In this document: one piece after another, positions 43,443-53,212 of the stretch | Numbering within the stretch: the stretch's first letter is position 1 | How the letters are laid out: every line of letters begins with the position of its first letter | Assembly: GCA_017544805.1 (NCBI GenBank) | Contig: JAFYDK010000013.1 | Location: 23,475 to 87,474 of the forward strand | Direction of reading: 5' to 3' | DNA from: Bacteroidales bacterium | Lineage (GTDB): Bacteria > Bacteroidota > Bacteroidia > Bacteroidales > UBA3824 | DNA: 64,000 bases | The notes under the pieces: generated by a model | What the model saw: the letters and a program-made list of their open reading frames with translations, nothing else | Told to the model about the DNA's origin: nothing | The model's database searches: none | Position numbers and translations under genes: made by a program

Positions 43443-44624
43443 TTATTCTTCCAAGATGTTATAATTTTCTACATCTCTTAATCTTCTTTCTATTGCGCGG
43501 CTTCTGACCCCTGCTGAATCTATTACGTTGGCAGCCTCGGAGAGTTTTTTGCGTGTTTTGTCAAGAATATCGCCGAAATTAGTAAATTCTGTTTTTACTT
43601 GTGATAATAGTTTCCATACCTCGCTGCTGCGTTTTTCGATTGCTAATGTTCTAAAACCCATTTGTAAACTTGAAAGGAACGCTGCTAAATTAGCCGGTCC
43701 TGTTACTGTGATTTTGTATTCCCGTCTGAGAGCTTCAAAAAGACCTGTCCTGCGCAAGATTTCGGCGTATAGACCTTCCGTGGGAACGAACATAATGGCA
43801 AAATCCGTTGTTGCGGGCGGAATGATATATTTTTCGCAAATCTCTTTTGCAAAACCGCGGACGGAATTTTCAAAAAGGCGTCCTTCGTGTTCGATATTTT
43901 CGTTTTTGTCGTAAGCCTCCAAAAGTCTTTGATAGTTTTCGATTGGAAATTTACTGTCAATAGGCAGCAATACGGGTTTACCGTTAGGGTCGGGGCCAGG
44001 GAGTTTAACGGCAAACTCTACACGTTTTTGCGAACCTTCTTCCACACAAGCGTTTATGATATATTGTTCGGGGCTTAAAATCTGTTCCAAAATATTTCCT
44101 AATTCTACCTCGCCCATGTTTCCTCTTGTTTTAACATTGGAGAGTACTTTCTTTAAGTCGCCTACGCCTTGAGCCAAGCCGTGCATTTCACCCAATCCTT
44201 TAGAAACTTGTTCCAGTCTCTCGTTAATCATTTTGAAAGATTTGTCGAAACGGGTTTCGATGGTTTCTTTGAGTTTGTTGTCCACAATGTTTTGAATTTC
44301 AGAGAGTTTTAAGCGTGTTTCCTCGCTGATTTCTTTTAGTCGGGTTGAAAAAAGTTGGAGTTGAATCTTTTGTGATTGTGCCAGAGCATCAACATTCCGC
44401 CCTATGGTCTCGCTCATTAGCTTGAATTGTGCGCCGTTTTCTATTCTTGCTTGAGATTCTTTGGTTTCCATATAGCGGTGTAATCTTTCCATTTCTTCTC
44501 TTAAAGCGTCTTCCAATTCTGCCGTATCACGTCTCAACTCGTTGAAATCGCGTTTGAAACTTATTGCAAAAAGCAAAACACCGATGACTATTATTATTAA
44601 AATTATAAGTGTAGCAATTTCCAT
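43443..44624 (-). CDS. rmuC: DNA recombination protein RmuC
   Basis: RmuC limits inversions at short inverted repeats and belongs to the PD-(D/E)XK-related RmuC family. This 393-aa protein has an N-terminal membrane segment (about residues 4-23), a long coiled coil (about 30-130) and the RmuC domain (about 150-370), with KTRGNMGEVELGNILEQIL, LLPIDSKFPIENYQRL and TTDFAIMFVPTEGLYAEIL. It is shorter than the E. coli protein because the coiled coil is shorter. It lies 13 bases after the metallo-hydrolase gene, so both are likely one transcript. Confidence 0.93.
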   Translation of the reverse strand: MEIATLIILIIIVIGVLLFAISFKRDFNELRRDTAELEDALREEMERLHRYMETKESQARIENGAQFKLMSETIGRNVDALAQSQKIQLQLFSTRLKEISEETRLKLSEIQNIVDNKLKETIETRFDKSFKMINERLEQVSKGLGEMHGLAQGVGDLKKVLSNVKTRGNMGEVELGNILEQILSPEQYIINACVEEGSQKRVEFAVKLPGPDPNGKPVLLPIDSKFPIENYQRLLEAYDKNENIEHEGRLFENSVRGFAKEICEKYIIPPATTDFAIMFVPTEGLYAEILRRTGLFEALRREYKITVTGPANLAAFLSSLQMGFRTLAIEKRSSEVWKLLSQVKTEFTNFGDILDKTRKKLSEAANVIDSAGVRSRAIERRLRDVENYNILEE

Positions 44625-44637
44625 TTCTTATAGAATG

Positions 44638-45399
44638 TTAGATTTCTAATTTAAGACCGTCGTATGCTAAGGTAACGTTCTTAGGTAAAGCGTTTTGTAC
44701 CTCGTCGTAAGGTCCGAGTGTATGACCTATATGTGTTAAAAAAGCCTGTTTTGGTTTTACTCTTTCTATTAAATCCAAGGCTTGTGAAAGGGTGAAATGG
44801 GAGGGGTGCGGTTCTTTTCTTAACGCATTGACAACGAGATATTCTGTGCCTAAAATTTTTTTAACAGATTCTTCGGGAATATAACTTGCATCGGTTATGT
44901 AAGTAAATTTTCCAAATCTGAAGGCTGTTACTTCAAGTTTAGCGTGCATTATTTTAATAGGTGTGATACGGGTTCCTAAAACTTCAAAATCTTTGTCGGA
45001 GATTTCATGGAGTTCTATATCAGGGACACCCGGATAGCGGTTTTCGCCGAAACAATATGCAAAATCCTTTCTAATTTGTTTGCAAACGCTGTTTGAGGCA
45101 TAAATTGGTATAAATTCTTTTTGTTGATAGCAAAAAGGGCGTATGTCGTCCAAGCCGGAGAGGTGGTCGCGGTGAATATGTGTTATTAATATAGCGTCAA
45201 TTCTTTCAACGCCGTTGTTAAGACATTCTATTCTGAAATCAGGTCCTGTGTCGATAATAAAGTTTTTGTTGTCCGTTTCAATAAAAACGGAACTTCTGAA
45301 ACGTTTGTCTTTGGGATTATCAGAAAGGCAAACCCTGCATTTGCAACCGATTATCGGAACTCCCATCGAAGTCCCCGTACCGAGAAACGTAATCTTCAT
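44638..45399 (-). CDS. Metallo-beta-lactamase fold hydrolase, PhnP-like
   Basis: A 253-aa hydrolase of the PhnP-like phosphodiesterase group. TFLGTGTSMGVPIIGCKC starts the fold and the CKCRVC cluster may bind a structural zinc, as in PhnP. The metal site is ITHIHRDHLSGLDD (HxHxDH), with further ligands in KIMHAKLEV, YITDASY and FLTHIGHTLG. PhnP cleaves cyclic phosphodiesters, but no phn genes are present, so the substrate is unknown. A TAATTTTG element at 45425-45418 on the minus strand may be its -7 box. Confidence 0.88.
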   Translation of the reverse strand: MKITFLGTGTSMGVPIIGCKCRVCLSDNPKDKRFRSSVFIETDNKNFIIDTGPDFRIECLNNGVERIDAILITHIHRDHLSGLDDIRPFCYQQKEFIPIYASNSVCKQIRKDFAYCFGENRYPGVPDIELHEISDKDFEVLGTRITPIKIMHAKLEVTAFRFGKFTYITDASYIPEESVKKILGTEYLVVNALRKEPHPSHFTLSQALDLIERVKPKQAFLTHIGHTLGPYDEVQNALPKNVTLAYDGLKLEI

Positions 45400-45446
45400 G
45401 ACTGAAATTTTTTTTTACAAAATTAAAAAAATTAAATATATTTTTA

Positions 45447-45454
45447 TAATTTTG
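45447..45454 (+). promoter_or_regulatory. Candidate -7 element for the Cys-containing membrane protein gene
   Basis: TAATTTTG, a full match to TAnnTTTG, 30 bases before the ATG at 45485. The -33 region is AT-rich without a clear TTTG. Confidence 0.4.
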
Positions 45455-45484
45455 GATTAAAATTTGATTTGATTTTTTTTGATT

Positions 45485-45973
45485 ATGACATTAACTGAAG
45501 AAATAAAGGAAAACATTTCGGCGAATTCCGAAAAGATTAACGCCAAGGATTTTAAGTTTTTTAACATACCCTTTCTCAGCTCCTTAGCAAGGGCATCTCA
45601 AAATCATGAATGTGATTGTCAGAGGTGCAAAAATAATTTACAGGAGATTTTAAGGTTGTCTAAGGAGTACCCAGAATATATTTTGGGAGGCTCAGGCAAG
45701 AAAAAAGAACTTGAAAATTTGACCGATGGCATTACGAAACACCTTGAAAAACAGCACGGTTACTCAAAAAAAGACTGGTTTAAGCCGCTTTATACTCTTT
45801 TCGGTATGATTTTGGGGCTGATTGTAGCTTTTGCCGTGATTTTTTTCTTAGATTCACCGGCAGATAAAAATAAGATGTATTTCTTGTTAATTGTTTGTGT
45901 TTCAATGTTTTTAGGTTATGTCGTGGGATCTGTGAAAGATTCTCAAAAAATAAAAAATATGAAAATTCTATAA
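45485..45973 (+). CDS. Small membrane protein with a CxxC-type motif
   Basis: A 162-aa protein of unknown family. The soluble N-terminal part contains ASQNHECDCQRCKNNLQEI, three Cys in C-x-C-x2-C spacing after a His, which could bind zinc or iron-sulphur. Residues about 99-121 and 129-148 are membrane segments. The short C-terminus is basic (VKDSQKIKNMKIL). I use the ATG at 45485 rather than the TTG two codons upstream. It lies between the metallo-hydrolase (divergent) and the TPR lipoprotein, which has its own promoter. Confidence 0.65.
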   Translation: MTLTEEIKENISANSEKINAKDFKFFNIPFLSSLARASQNHECDCQRCKNNLQEILRLSKEYPEYILGGSGKKKELENLTDGITKHLEKQHGYSKKDWFKPLYTLFGMILGLIVAFAVIFFLDSPADKNKMYFLLIVCVSMFLGYVVGSVKDSQKIKNMKIL

Positions 45974-45978
45974 TTTTT

Positions 45979-46009
45979 TTTTAGGTAAGCAAAAAAAATT
46001 ATACCTTTG
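45979..46009 (+). promoter_or_regulatory. Promoter for the TPR lipoprotein gene
   Basis: TACCTTTG (46002-46009) is a full -7 match. The -33 region near 45979 is a T run ending TTTA rather than TTTG. The predicted leader is about 66 bases. Confidence 0.5.
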
Positions 46010-46081
46010 CACATAAATTTTATAGAGAACGATTTTAATATTGCAAAAATAAATATAGACAAATTATATAGTAAATTAATT

Positions 46082-47866
46082 ATGAAAAAAGTAACTGTTA
46101 ATTATCTGGCATTAATGATCGCTACTGCTTTCATTGCAGGCGGTTGCAACGGTCTTAAAAAAATGGCTCAGAATGCCAACACTATTCAGCGTAGCATTAC
46201 GCCGAATCCTTTAGAGATGCACGCAGGTAAAGTTCCGGTAAATATTACCGTAAGTTTCCCCGCTAAATATTTCGACAAAAAGGCGTACTTGGTTTGCACT
46301 CCGAGCGTAAAATCTCAGAAAACTTCTGATGAAATCAAAATGAAACCCGCTACTCTTCAGGGTGTAAAAGTAAAAGACAACAACACCGTTATCGATTACA
46401 AAGCAGGCGGTTCTTATACTTATAAGGATACTATTGATTACGCTGACATTTACAAAAGATCAGACCTTATGCTTTCTATGAAAGCTACCAAAGGTACTGA
46501 AACTGTAGATGTTGCTGATATTAAAATCGGTGATGGTATCAATGTAACTCCTCTCTTGGTAGAAGAAGGTATCAAAGTTGATGACAACTTGGTAAACAAA
46601 ACAGCAGCAGGTTCTTCTAACGCAGCAGGTATGACTGTTGAGGCTAAGATTGCTAAACCTACGAGCAGCATTTCTACAAAAGGCGTTACCGTTTATTATC
46701 CGATGCAAAAAGCTGCTTTGGACAAAAAAGAACAGAAGAAAACTGACGTATCAACATTCGTTTCAGATGTTCAGCAAGCTGCTGGTGATGAGAACGTAAA
46801 AATCAAATCAATTCAAGTTGCATCTTACGCTTCTCCTGATGGTCCTGAAGATATGAACGAAAAACTCGTTGATCAACGTGGTAAAACAGGTGAAAATTTC
46901 GCTAAAGATCAACTTAAAAAAGTTGATGGTGCAAACAACGTAATTTCTCGTCAGACAACCCAGGCTGAAGACTGGGAAGGTTTCAAAAAAGAGGCTGAAG
47001 CTTCTGATTTGAAAGACAAAGACCTTATCTTGAGAGTTCTTTCTATGTATTCTGACCCGAACGTAAGAGAAAGAGAAATCAAAAACATCTCTGCTGCTTA
47101 TACCGGTTTGAAGAGCTCAGTTCTTCCTAAACTCCGTCGTTCTGAAATCAAAGCTGTTTTGGAAACAAAAGAGAAAACCGAAGCTGAACTTATCAATTTA
47201 GCTAAATCAGATCCTTCTCAACTTTCACAAGAAGAGGCTCTTTACACCTCTACATTGCCTAATCTTGACGTAGACACCAAAATCAATCTTTTGAACGACT
47301 ACGTTTCAAAATATCCTAACGATTGGAGAGCTTACAACAACTTAGGTGTTAATTACATTAAGAAAAACGATCTCGCTTCTGCTAAAACACAGTTGGAAAA
47401 AGCTAAATCTATCGATGCTAATCAGTCAGCAGTTTACAACAACTTAGGTGTTGTAGATTTGGCTAACGGCGACATCGTGGCTGCTAAAGAAGATTTGGGC
47501 AAAGGTAAAAACTTAGGTTCTGACGAAGCAGGTTACAACCTCGGCGTTATCAATATCCGCGAAGGCGAATATGCAAAAGCTGTTGCTAACTTCGGTTCAA
47601 GACCTACTTTCAACAAAGCTCTTGCTGAAACCCTCAACAAAAACACTTCAGCTGCTGCTTCTACTCTTAACAGTGTAGAGTCAGAAGATGCTTGGATTGA
47701 TTACCTCAAAGCAGTTGTTGCTGCAAGAAACAACAACGAAGACGGTGTTGTTTCTAACCTTAAAAATGCGGTTAAGAAAAATTCAGACCTCAAAAACTTT
47801 GCTAAAGAGGACGTTGAATTTATCCGTTACTTCGACGAGGCTAACTTCAAAGCTATTGTTGACTAA
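46082..47866 (+). CDS. Tetratricopeptide-repeat lipoprotein with OmpA-like middle region
   Basis: A 594-aa lipoprotein. The signal peptide ends FIAGGCNGLKK, so Cys 22 is lipidated. Residues about 30-230 are beta-rich (PNPLEMHAGKVPVNITVSFP). The middle, about 235-310, has IKSIQVASYASPDGPEDMN, followed by EKLVDQRGKTGENFAKDQL, the layout of an OmpA-type peptidoglycan-binding domain. Residues about 410-520 are tetratricopeptide repeats (WRAYNNLGVNYIKKNDLASA, QSAVYNNLGVVDLANGDIVA). Codon use is more biased than in its neighbours, which suggests high expression. The ATG at 46082 is preferred to an upstream in-frame start. The family is conserved in Bacteroidales; an envelope-tethering role is likely but unproven. 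Confidence 0.85.
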   Translation: MKKVTVNYLALMIATAFIAGGCNGLKKMAQNANTIQRSITPNPLEMHAGKVPVNITVSFPAKYFDKKAYLVCTPSVKSQKTSDEIKMKPATLQGVKVKDNNTVIDYKAGGSYTYKDTIDYADIYKRSDLMLSMKATKGTETVDVADIKIGDGINVTPLLVEEGIKVDDNLVNKTAAGSSNAAGMTVEAKIAKPTSSISTKGVTVYYPMQKAALDKKEQKKTDVSTFVSDVQQAAGDENVKIKSIQVASYASPDGPEDMNEKLVDQRGKTGENFAKDQLKKVDGANNVISRQTTQAEDWEGFKKEAEASDLKDKDLILRVLSMYSDPNVREREIKNISAAYTGLKSSVLPKLRRSEIKAVLETKEKTEAELINLAKSDPSQLSQEEALYTSTLPNLDVDTKINLLNDYVSKYPNDWRAYNNLGVNYIKKNDLASAKTQLEKAKSIDANQSAVYNNLGVVDLANGDIVAAKEDLGKGKNLGSDEAGYNLGVINIREGEYAKAVANFGSRPTFNKALAETLNKNTSAAASTLNSVESEDAWIDYLKAVVAARNNNEDGVVSNLKNAVKKNSDLKNFAKEDVEFIRYFDEANFKAIVD

Positions 47867-47890
47867 GAATATTTTTAATGAAGAGAAATT

Positions 47891-47922
47891 AGTTCCGCTT
47901 GAAAAAGCGGAACTTTTTTTTT
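47891..47922 (+). terminator. Strong intrinsic terminator of the TPR lipoprotein gene
   Basis: A perfect 10-bp stem (AGTTCCGCTT with AAGCGGAACT), GAAA tetraloop, then eight T. Confidence 0.92.
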
Positions 47923-47972
47923 GCATTTCTGATAAATTATTGTTTTATTTGCAAATAAAAAAACAAGAGAAA

Positions 47973-48095
47973 ATGTTTAAGAGAAAAGTTAAAATATTAA
48001 TTCCTATTATAATGCTTTTGTTGGCGGGTTTTGTATTTTCCGGCTGCAAGAGCGGTTACAAAACAGTGCCTTGTCCGAGATTTCATCATATTTAG
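47973..48095 (+). CDS. Tiny lipoprotein, 40 aa
   Basis: The product has a basic start, a hydrophobic core (ILIPIIMLLLAGFVF) and the lipobox FSGCKSG, leaving a mature peptide of only 16 residues that ends VPCPRFHHI. It lies between a strong terminator and ribF, 19 bases before the ribF ATG, so it may be co-expressed with ribF. Very small Bacteroidota lipoproteins with a Cys-Pro near the end are common and poorly studied. The coding call rests on the signal sequence and the lipobox. Confidence 0.65.
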   Translation: MFKRKVKILIPIIMLLLAGFVFSGCKSGYKTVPCPRFHHI

Positions 48096-48114
48096 GCTGA
48101 TAAAAAGTATTTTT

Positions 48115-49050
48115 ATGGAAGTTATCAAATTTGAGGAGGCTTCTCCTCTCTTAATTAATACCTGCGTTACTGTTGGCACTTTCGACGGCCTGCATCTCGG
48201 ACACGGGCAGATACTCTCTATCTTGAAACAAACCGCTGAAAAAGAGAATCTTAAAAGCGTTGTTGTAACCTTTCGCCCGCATCCAAGACAAGTGCTTTTT
48301 CCTCAAACGAGGGTTAATTTTGTGCTTTCGGAAAAAGAAAAGCTCTTAAAATTTTCTCAAACGGGAATTGATTTTCTTGTTATAATGCCTTTTAGCCTTG
48401 AATTTGCCTCTTTGACCGCTAAAGAATTTTTGACGGATATTCTTGTTAAAAAACTCGGAATGAAACATTTAATCAAGGGCTTTAATAATCATTTCGGAAA
48501 AGACAGACTCTCTGATATTGATAAAATCAAAGAAATAGGACTTCAATACGGTTTTTTGGCGACTCAAGTCGGTAATTTAGTGCTTGAAGGCGGAGTTTCT
48601 GCATCTTCAACATTGGTTAGAAAACTTTTAACGGATGGCTCTGTTGATGAGGCGTCAAAAATTCTTGGTTATGATTTTTTCTTTACAGGGAAAGTAGTTC
48701 ACGGAAAACATATCGGAACTTCAATCGGTTTTCCTACGGCAAATATTTTAATTGAGGACGAAAACAAAATTATTCCGAAATCAGGTGTTTATGCCTCATT
48801 AACTACCATTAATTCTGTTGTTTATCCTGTGATGCTGAATATCGGACACAATCCTACGGTAAACGGCAATTTGGAAAAAACTTTTTTGGAGGCGCATATT
48901 ATCGGTTTTAATTCGGATATTTACGGACAAGAAATTTCTCTCGTATTAAAACAAAGAATAAGGGACGAAATAAAATTTCCGTCCCTCGAAGATTTAAAAA
49001 AACGTCTTAATGATGACAAACAAACTGTAATTCAGATTGTTATGCCTTAA
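48115..49050 (+). CDS. ribF: Bifunctional riboflavin kinase / FAD synthetase
   Basis: RibF phosphorylates riboflavin to FMN and adenylates FMN to FAD. The 311-aa protein has the N-terminal adenylyltransferase domain ([41 protein letters not shown]) and the C-terminal flavokinase domain from about residue 185 ([20 protein letters not shown], then SGVYASLT and [10 protein letters not shown]). The ATG at 48115 is used; an upstream in-frame start would overlap the tiny lipoprotein gene. The 3' end overlaps the convergent chemoreceptor gene by 4 bases. Confidence 0.95.
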   Translation: MEVIKFEEASPLLINTCVTVGTFDGLHLGHGQILSILKQTAEKENLKSVVVTFRPHPRQVLFPQTRVNFVLSEKEKLLKFSQTGIDFLVIMPFSLEFASLTAKEFLTDILVKKLGMKHLIKGFNNHFGKDRLSDIDKIKEIGLQYGFLATQVGNLVLEGGVSASSTLVRKLLTDGSVDEASKILGYDFFFTGKVVHGKHIGTSIGFPTANILIEDENKIIPKSGVYASLTTINSVVYPVMLNIGHNPTVNGNLEKTFLEAHIIGFNSDIYGQEISLVLKQRIRDEIKFPSLEDLKKRLNDDKQTVIQIVMP

Positions 49051-51212
49051 TCCATGTCAATTTTGTAACCTTTGTTGTCTGTAGTGTTTTCCTCTTGTGA
49101 GTCTTCTATTGGTGCAAAGAGGTTCTGACCTTGATTTACGAGGTTTGGATCTGCGTTTTGATCGTTTTGATAGTCGGTTTTATCGTCATTTTTATTGTCA
49201 TTTTCTTGGTGATAATCGCTGATTATCTCGCGTGAATCGTAAATAATGTCCGTTATCTCTTTGTCTGTTTCCTGGTCATATTCTTCGGATGATGATTCCA
49301 CTAATTTGGTTTTTAGTTTAACAATCATTTCCGTATGATGCTGAATTTCGTCGATGATTTCGTCTTTTGTTACTGAATCTCTTTCTCCGACTTTGAAGAA
49401 ATTGAGCGCATTGTCAAGCTCGGAAATTCTGCTTGCTAATTCTTCCGAATAACGGTGCATTGCTTGAGCTACTTCGCTGTTGTTGGAGGTAATGTTTACT
49501 AATTGCATAATTGAACGGCTTATCGTAAAGGTCATATTCAATTGTTTTGCACAGACATCGGAGATAAGGGCGATTCTTCCTGCAACTTCTTGAATACGCG
49601 GTGAAATCTGTTGAATCAGTTCAACGGCTTGTGCTGTGGTTTTCAAACTCCATGCTGAAGATTCATTGATTTCGGTGGAAGCCTCCTGACAATTTTCAGC
49701 AAGTTTACGGATTTCGGCTGCTACCACGGCAAAACCTTTACCGTTTTCGCCGGCTCTTGCCGCCTCTACTGCGGCGTTGATTGCCAATAAGTCGGTTTTT
49801 GAGGTTATACTGTTGATAATCTGAATTTTATCTATAACGCTTTCAATACCTTTGAGTGTATTTTCTGAGGCAGTCGTTACCATATTAATATCCGAGGCTA
49901 TGGAATCCGAATCCTCTTTGGTCTGTTGTGCGTTTTGTGTGTTTTGCTGAATGGATTTCGTAATTTTATCAACTAATGCCGAAATTTCAGCTATTGATTC
50001 CGATTGTGTTTGGGCATCGGAAGAAACGTTTTCAACCATTTCTTTGAATGGTTTGCTGCTGTTTACAATGCTTTTGGAACTAAGACGTATGGTTTTGATA
50101 GTTTCAAGTACTTTCTCCTGCATTTTTTCGATATTATTTTTCAAAATACCGAATTCATCGTTCGTAACAATAGATTTTGCAGCTTCGGAATACATATAAC
50201 CTTGCGAAAAATCTTTCGTAAATTTATTAACCTTTTTCAGCGGTTCAATAACGAGATTTTTGGTATTGATGTTAAGGAATTTTATCAGAATTATTATTCC
50301 TATTATCGAAGAAAGCAGCATCGCAACAACGGCAATAATAGTTCCCGAATTTAGAAGATTAGAAGGCGTATTAAGGCTTAAACCTATTTCTGTGCCTTTT
50401 ATTACGGTTATAAAACATTCCATATTGGTATGCGAATCGCCGAAATATTTGCCGTGAGTATATATGCTGTCCCGTCTTGCAATGCCTCTTGTGAGCATTG
50501 TGTCAAGACCTATGAATCCGTCTTGGTATAATTCTTTTATTGTCTTGTTTGTGATTTTGTTGTTATAATAGATTCTGAAATTAAATTCAAAACTGCCTAT
50601 GACAGCAAAACCTACACCGTTGGCTTTCAATTGGTTGAGTGCTGCATCTATTTTGTCGGAGGGAAAGGCTATCGCAAAAACTGCCGAAATAGAGTCAGAG
50701 TTTTCCTTCTTGATTGGTATTGCAACCTCAAAATTCTTGTAGTCCAAATCTTGAGGCAGTGTTACGAATTTAGGAAGTCCGTTTCTGATGAGTTTTTCGT
50801 ATGATTTCATGTTTCGGTAATTAGTTGTATCTTTACCGATTTTATTTTTGTAAGTTTTTCCCGTTAAGGGCTGTGCTAACATGATATACGAATAAGGCAC
50901 GGTTATATTTTTCAGATAATCTTCGCACCTTTGTAGGAAAGATTCCGGATTAGAAGCCTCAGAATCGTAATTTTTTTCTAATATGCGCAATATTTGCTCG
51001 TAGCCGGTGAAAGTATTTTCCAGCGACTCAGCTTGTGATACGATGGCTACTTTAGACGTTGCTATCGTATTTTTTTTGTTGTTGGAAGATACCAAAAATA
51101 TTACCATGATATTTACAATGGCAACGATGATTACCAAAAAAGGTATCACTCTGTATAAGTACTTCCTCATTATTGCAGAGGTCTGCGCCTCAAAAAAACA
51201 TTTTAATTTCAT
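49047..51212 (-). CDS. Methyl-accepting chemotaxis protein, dCache type, with acidic C-terminal tail
   Basis: A 721-aa receptor, the last gene of the five-receptor operon. TM1 about residues 19-40, extracytoplasmic dCache-like sensor about 41-282, TM2 about 285-307, HAMP about 312-365 ([20 protein letters not shown]). The signalling tip reads [20 protein letters not shown] then [19 protein letters not shown]. After the signalling domain (FFKVGERD) comes the cluster-specific motif [16 protein letters not shown], then an 80-residue tail rich in Asp, Glu, Gln and Asn that ends GYKIDMD. A Met 15 codons in could be the true start. It is 17 bases after the preceding receptor. Confidence 0.93.
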   Translation of the reverse strand: MKLKCFFEAQTSAIMRKYLYRVIPFLVIIVAIVNIMVIFLVSSNNKKNTIATSKVAIVSQAESLENTFTGYEQILRILEKNYDSEASNPESFLQRCEDYLKNITVPYSYIMLAQPLTGKTYKNKIGKDTTNYRNMKSYEKLIRNGLPKFVTLPQDLDYKNFEVAIPIKKENSDSISAVFAIAFPSDKIDAALNQLKANGVGFAVIGSFEFNFRIYYNNKITNKTIKELYQDGFIGLDTMLTRGIARRDSIYTHGKYFGDSHTNMECFITVIKGTEIGLSLNTPSNLLNSGTIIAVVAMLLSSIIGIIILIKFLNINTKNLVIEPLKKVNKFTKDFSQGYMYSEAAKSIVTNDEFGILKNNIEKMQEKVLETIKTIRLSSKSIVNSSKPFKEMVENVSSDAQTQSESIAEISALVDKITKSIQQNTQNAQQTKEDSDSIASDINMVTTASENTLKGIESVIDKIQIINSITSKTDLLAINAAVEAARAGENGKGFAVVAAEIRKLAENCQEASTEINESSAWSLKTTAQAVELIQQISPRIQEVAGRIALISDVCAKQLNMTFTISRSIMQLVNITSNNSEVAQAMHRYSEELASRISELDNALNFFKVGERDSVTKDEIIDEIQHHTEMIVKLKTKLVESSSEEYDQETDKEITDIIYDSREIISDYHQENDNKNDDKTDYQNDQNADPNLVNQGQNLFAPIEDSQEENTTDNKGYKIDMD

Positions 51213-51229
51213 GATAAAATTTTAACGGG

Positions 51230-53212
51230 TTATACGTTTTTATCTGTTTCTTCGTCTTTTATCTCTTTTCCGATAAGACAATCTCTCAATTTGATTATTT
51301 CAGAGGTGTGGAATTCTATTTCGTTGAGGATTTGTTCTTCCTCTTCGTCGTTGATAGAACCCTCGAGTTTGAAATAATCTACGGCAACGTTCAAGTCTTG
51401 AAGTTTTTCACCGATACGGGTTGCAAAATGAGCCATGCCTCCTGCCTCTTCCGTATTGTTTTCGGTGATGGTTACAAGTTGTTCGATAGCCTTTCGTATA
51501 GCTAATGTTTTGCTTAACTGATCGTTGCAGGCCTCTGAAATTTCTGAAATTTTTATGGCCGTATCTTGGATTCTCGGTGAAATCTTATCAATAAGTTCTA
51601 CGGAATGTTCCGTTATCTTCAAACTTTCAGCCGAAGAAATGTTGATTTCTGAAGATGCTGATTGACAACGTTCTGCAAGTTTTCTGATTTCAGCGGCAAC
51701 CACTGAAAAACCTTGTCCGTTTTCACCTGCTCTTGCCGCTTCAACGGCAGCGTTGATAGCAAGCAAATCGGTTCTCGTTGTAATTTCGTTAATTATCCTT
51801 ACCTTATCAATAACGTTTTTGATACATTCCAGCGTATTTTCGGAGGCATCGGTAATGGTTTCGATGTCTTGGGCAATGCTTTGCGAGTTGATATGAGTTT
51901 GCATGGCTTTGCTGGTATTCTCCTGAATGGAGTCCGAAATAGTATCTATTGCCGTTGAAATCTCCTGAACTGTAGCTGATTGTGATAAAGCGTCTTTTGA
52001 AATCTTGGTAATCGAGCTTTTTAAGATTTCACTGCTTTGATCGATTTGCGTGGAGTTGATTCTAATGTTTTTTACGGCGTTGTGTACTTTTTGCTGCATG
52101 GATTCAAGATTAATCTTGAGTTCTGACATTTCATCATTTGAGTCGATTTCGCTAACGGCTTGCGAATATAGTTTTCCCGTTGCAAAATCGTCGGTAAACT
52201 GATGAACTTTTTCCAGCGGTTTGATGACGATTTTGTTTGTTATGTATTTGATTACAAATAAGGTCGTAAAAATTATTATCAAAGCCGAAAGTGCTAAAAT
52301 AGCAATCGTAATGTAATTTTCCATGTTCAAAAGTATCTCGGGAATGTTGATACATAATGCCCATGGCGTACCTGTTACGTTGGTGTAGTGAATGATAATT
52401 TTGTATCCGGTATCGCTGTAATAGTATTTGCTCGTGTTTTTATAACGGCTGACAATGCCGAAATCTGTGTGAGGCAATTCTTTATAACCGTTTATAATAG
52501 CGGAATCAACATTTACGAAACCTTTTTTTACCAGATTCTGCATTGTGGTTTTAATAATTCCGTCTTTGAAGAGTCTTAAATTGTAATCCTCGTCTACTAT
52601 ACAGCAAAAACCTTTGCCGTTGAGTTTTAAATCCGATATTTCATCGTCGATAACATCAGCCGGAAAACACGCTGTTAAGATAGCAATCGTACTATCTTTG
52701 GTCGCACTTTTAACGGGAATTGCCACGCTGTAAACGTCTTTACCGTTGTAAATGTCGGAAGGGTGGGAGAGGTTGCACGATATTTTTTGCCCTTCTTTTA
52801 TGATATTTCGCCAATATTTACGGTGCAAAGCATTGTTTTCGTCCCTACCTTTGATGTTGGTGTACGAAACACCGTTCATTAATGTCAGCCTCAAATACGA
52901 CCATCTGCTGATATGTCCTTTGAGATAGGAGCGAAAATAATCAAAAATTTCCGTTGTGTCGCCTTCTTTATAATGTTTGGATATATGATTCAAATCATCA
53001 ACATACCTCAAAACAATACTGCTTATATTGCTTGCTTGAATGTTGAGAATTTGTGAAACCGTTTCTTGCGTATTGTATTTTGAAGTTTTGTTTACGAAAT
53101 AATATATCACAATATCAGTTATGACAATCAATCCTATAAAAATAGGAATAATTGCCGTCATATATTTGCGCCAAATGGTGGTACGCTTTTTTTCTTTTTG
53201 TGTGTTACTCAT
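51230..53212 (-). CDS. Methyl-accepting chemotaxis protein, dCache type
   Basis: A 660-aa receptor. TM1 about 17-37, dCache-like sensor about 38-298, TM2 about 300-322, HAMP about 326-380 ([20 protein letters not shown]). The sensor contains [30 protein letters not shown] and [15 protein letters not shown], which align with the two receptors upstream of it, so they share an ancestor. Signalling tip: [20 protein letters not shown], then [19 protein letters not shown]. The C-terminal motif is [16 protein letters not shown], close to the end. It overlaps the upstream receptor gene by 4 bases (ATGA). Confidence 0.94.
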   Translation of the reverse strand: MSNTQKEKKRTTIWRKYMTAIIPIFIGLIVITDIVIYYFVNKTSKYNTQETVSQILNIQASNISSIVLRYVDDLNHISKHYKEGDTTEIFDYFRSYLKGHISRWSYLRLTLMNGVSYTNIKGRDENNALHRKYWRNIIKEGQKISCNLSHPSDIYNGKDVYSVAIPVKSATKDSTIAILTACFPADVIDDEISDLKLNGKGFCCIVDEDYNLRLFKDGIIKTTMQNLVKKGFVNVDSAIINGYKELPHTDFGIVSRYKNTSKYYYSDTGYKIIIHYTNVTGTPWALCINIPEILLNMENYITIAILALSALIIIFTTLFVIKYITNKIVIKPLEKVHQFTDDFATGKLYSQAVSEIDSNDEMSELKINLESMQQKVHNAVKNIRINSTQIDQSSEILKSSITKISKDALSQSATVQEISTAIDTISDSIQENTSKAMQTHINSQSIAQDIETITDASENTLECIKNVIDKVRIINEITTRTDLLAINAAVEAARAGENGQGFSVVAAEIRKLAERCQSASSEINISSAESLKITEHSVELIDKISPRIQDTAIKISEISEACNDQLSKTLAIRKAIEQLVTITENNTEEAGGMAHFATRIGEKLQDLNVAVDYFKLEGSINDEEEEQILNEIEFHTSEIIKLRDCLIGKEIKDEETDKNV

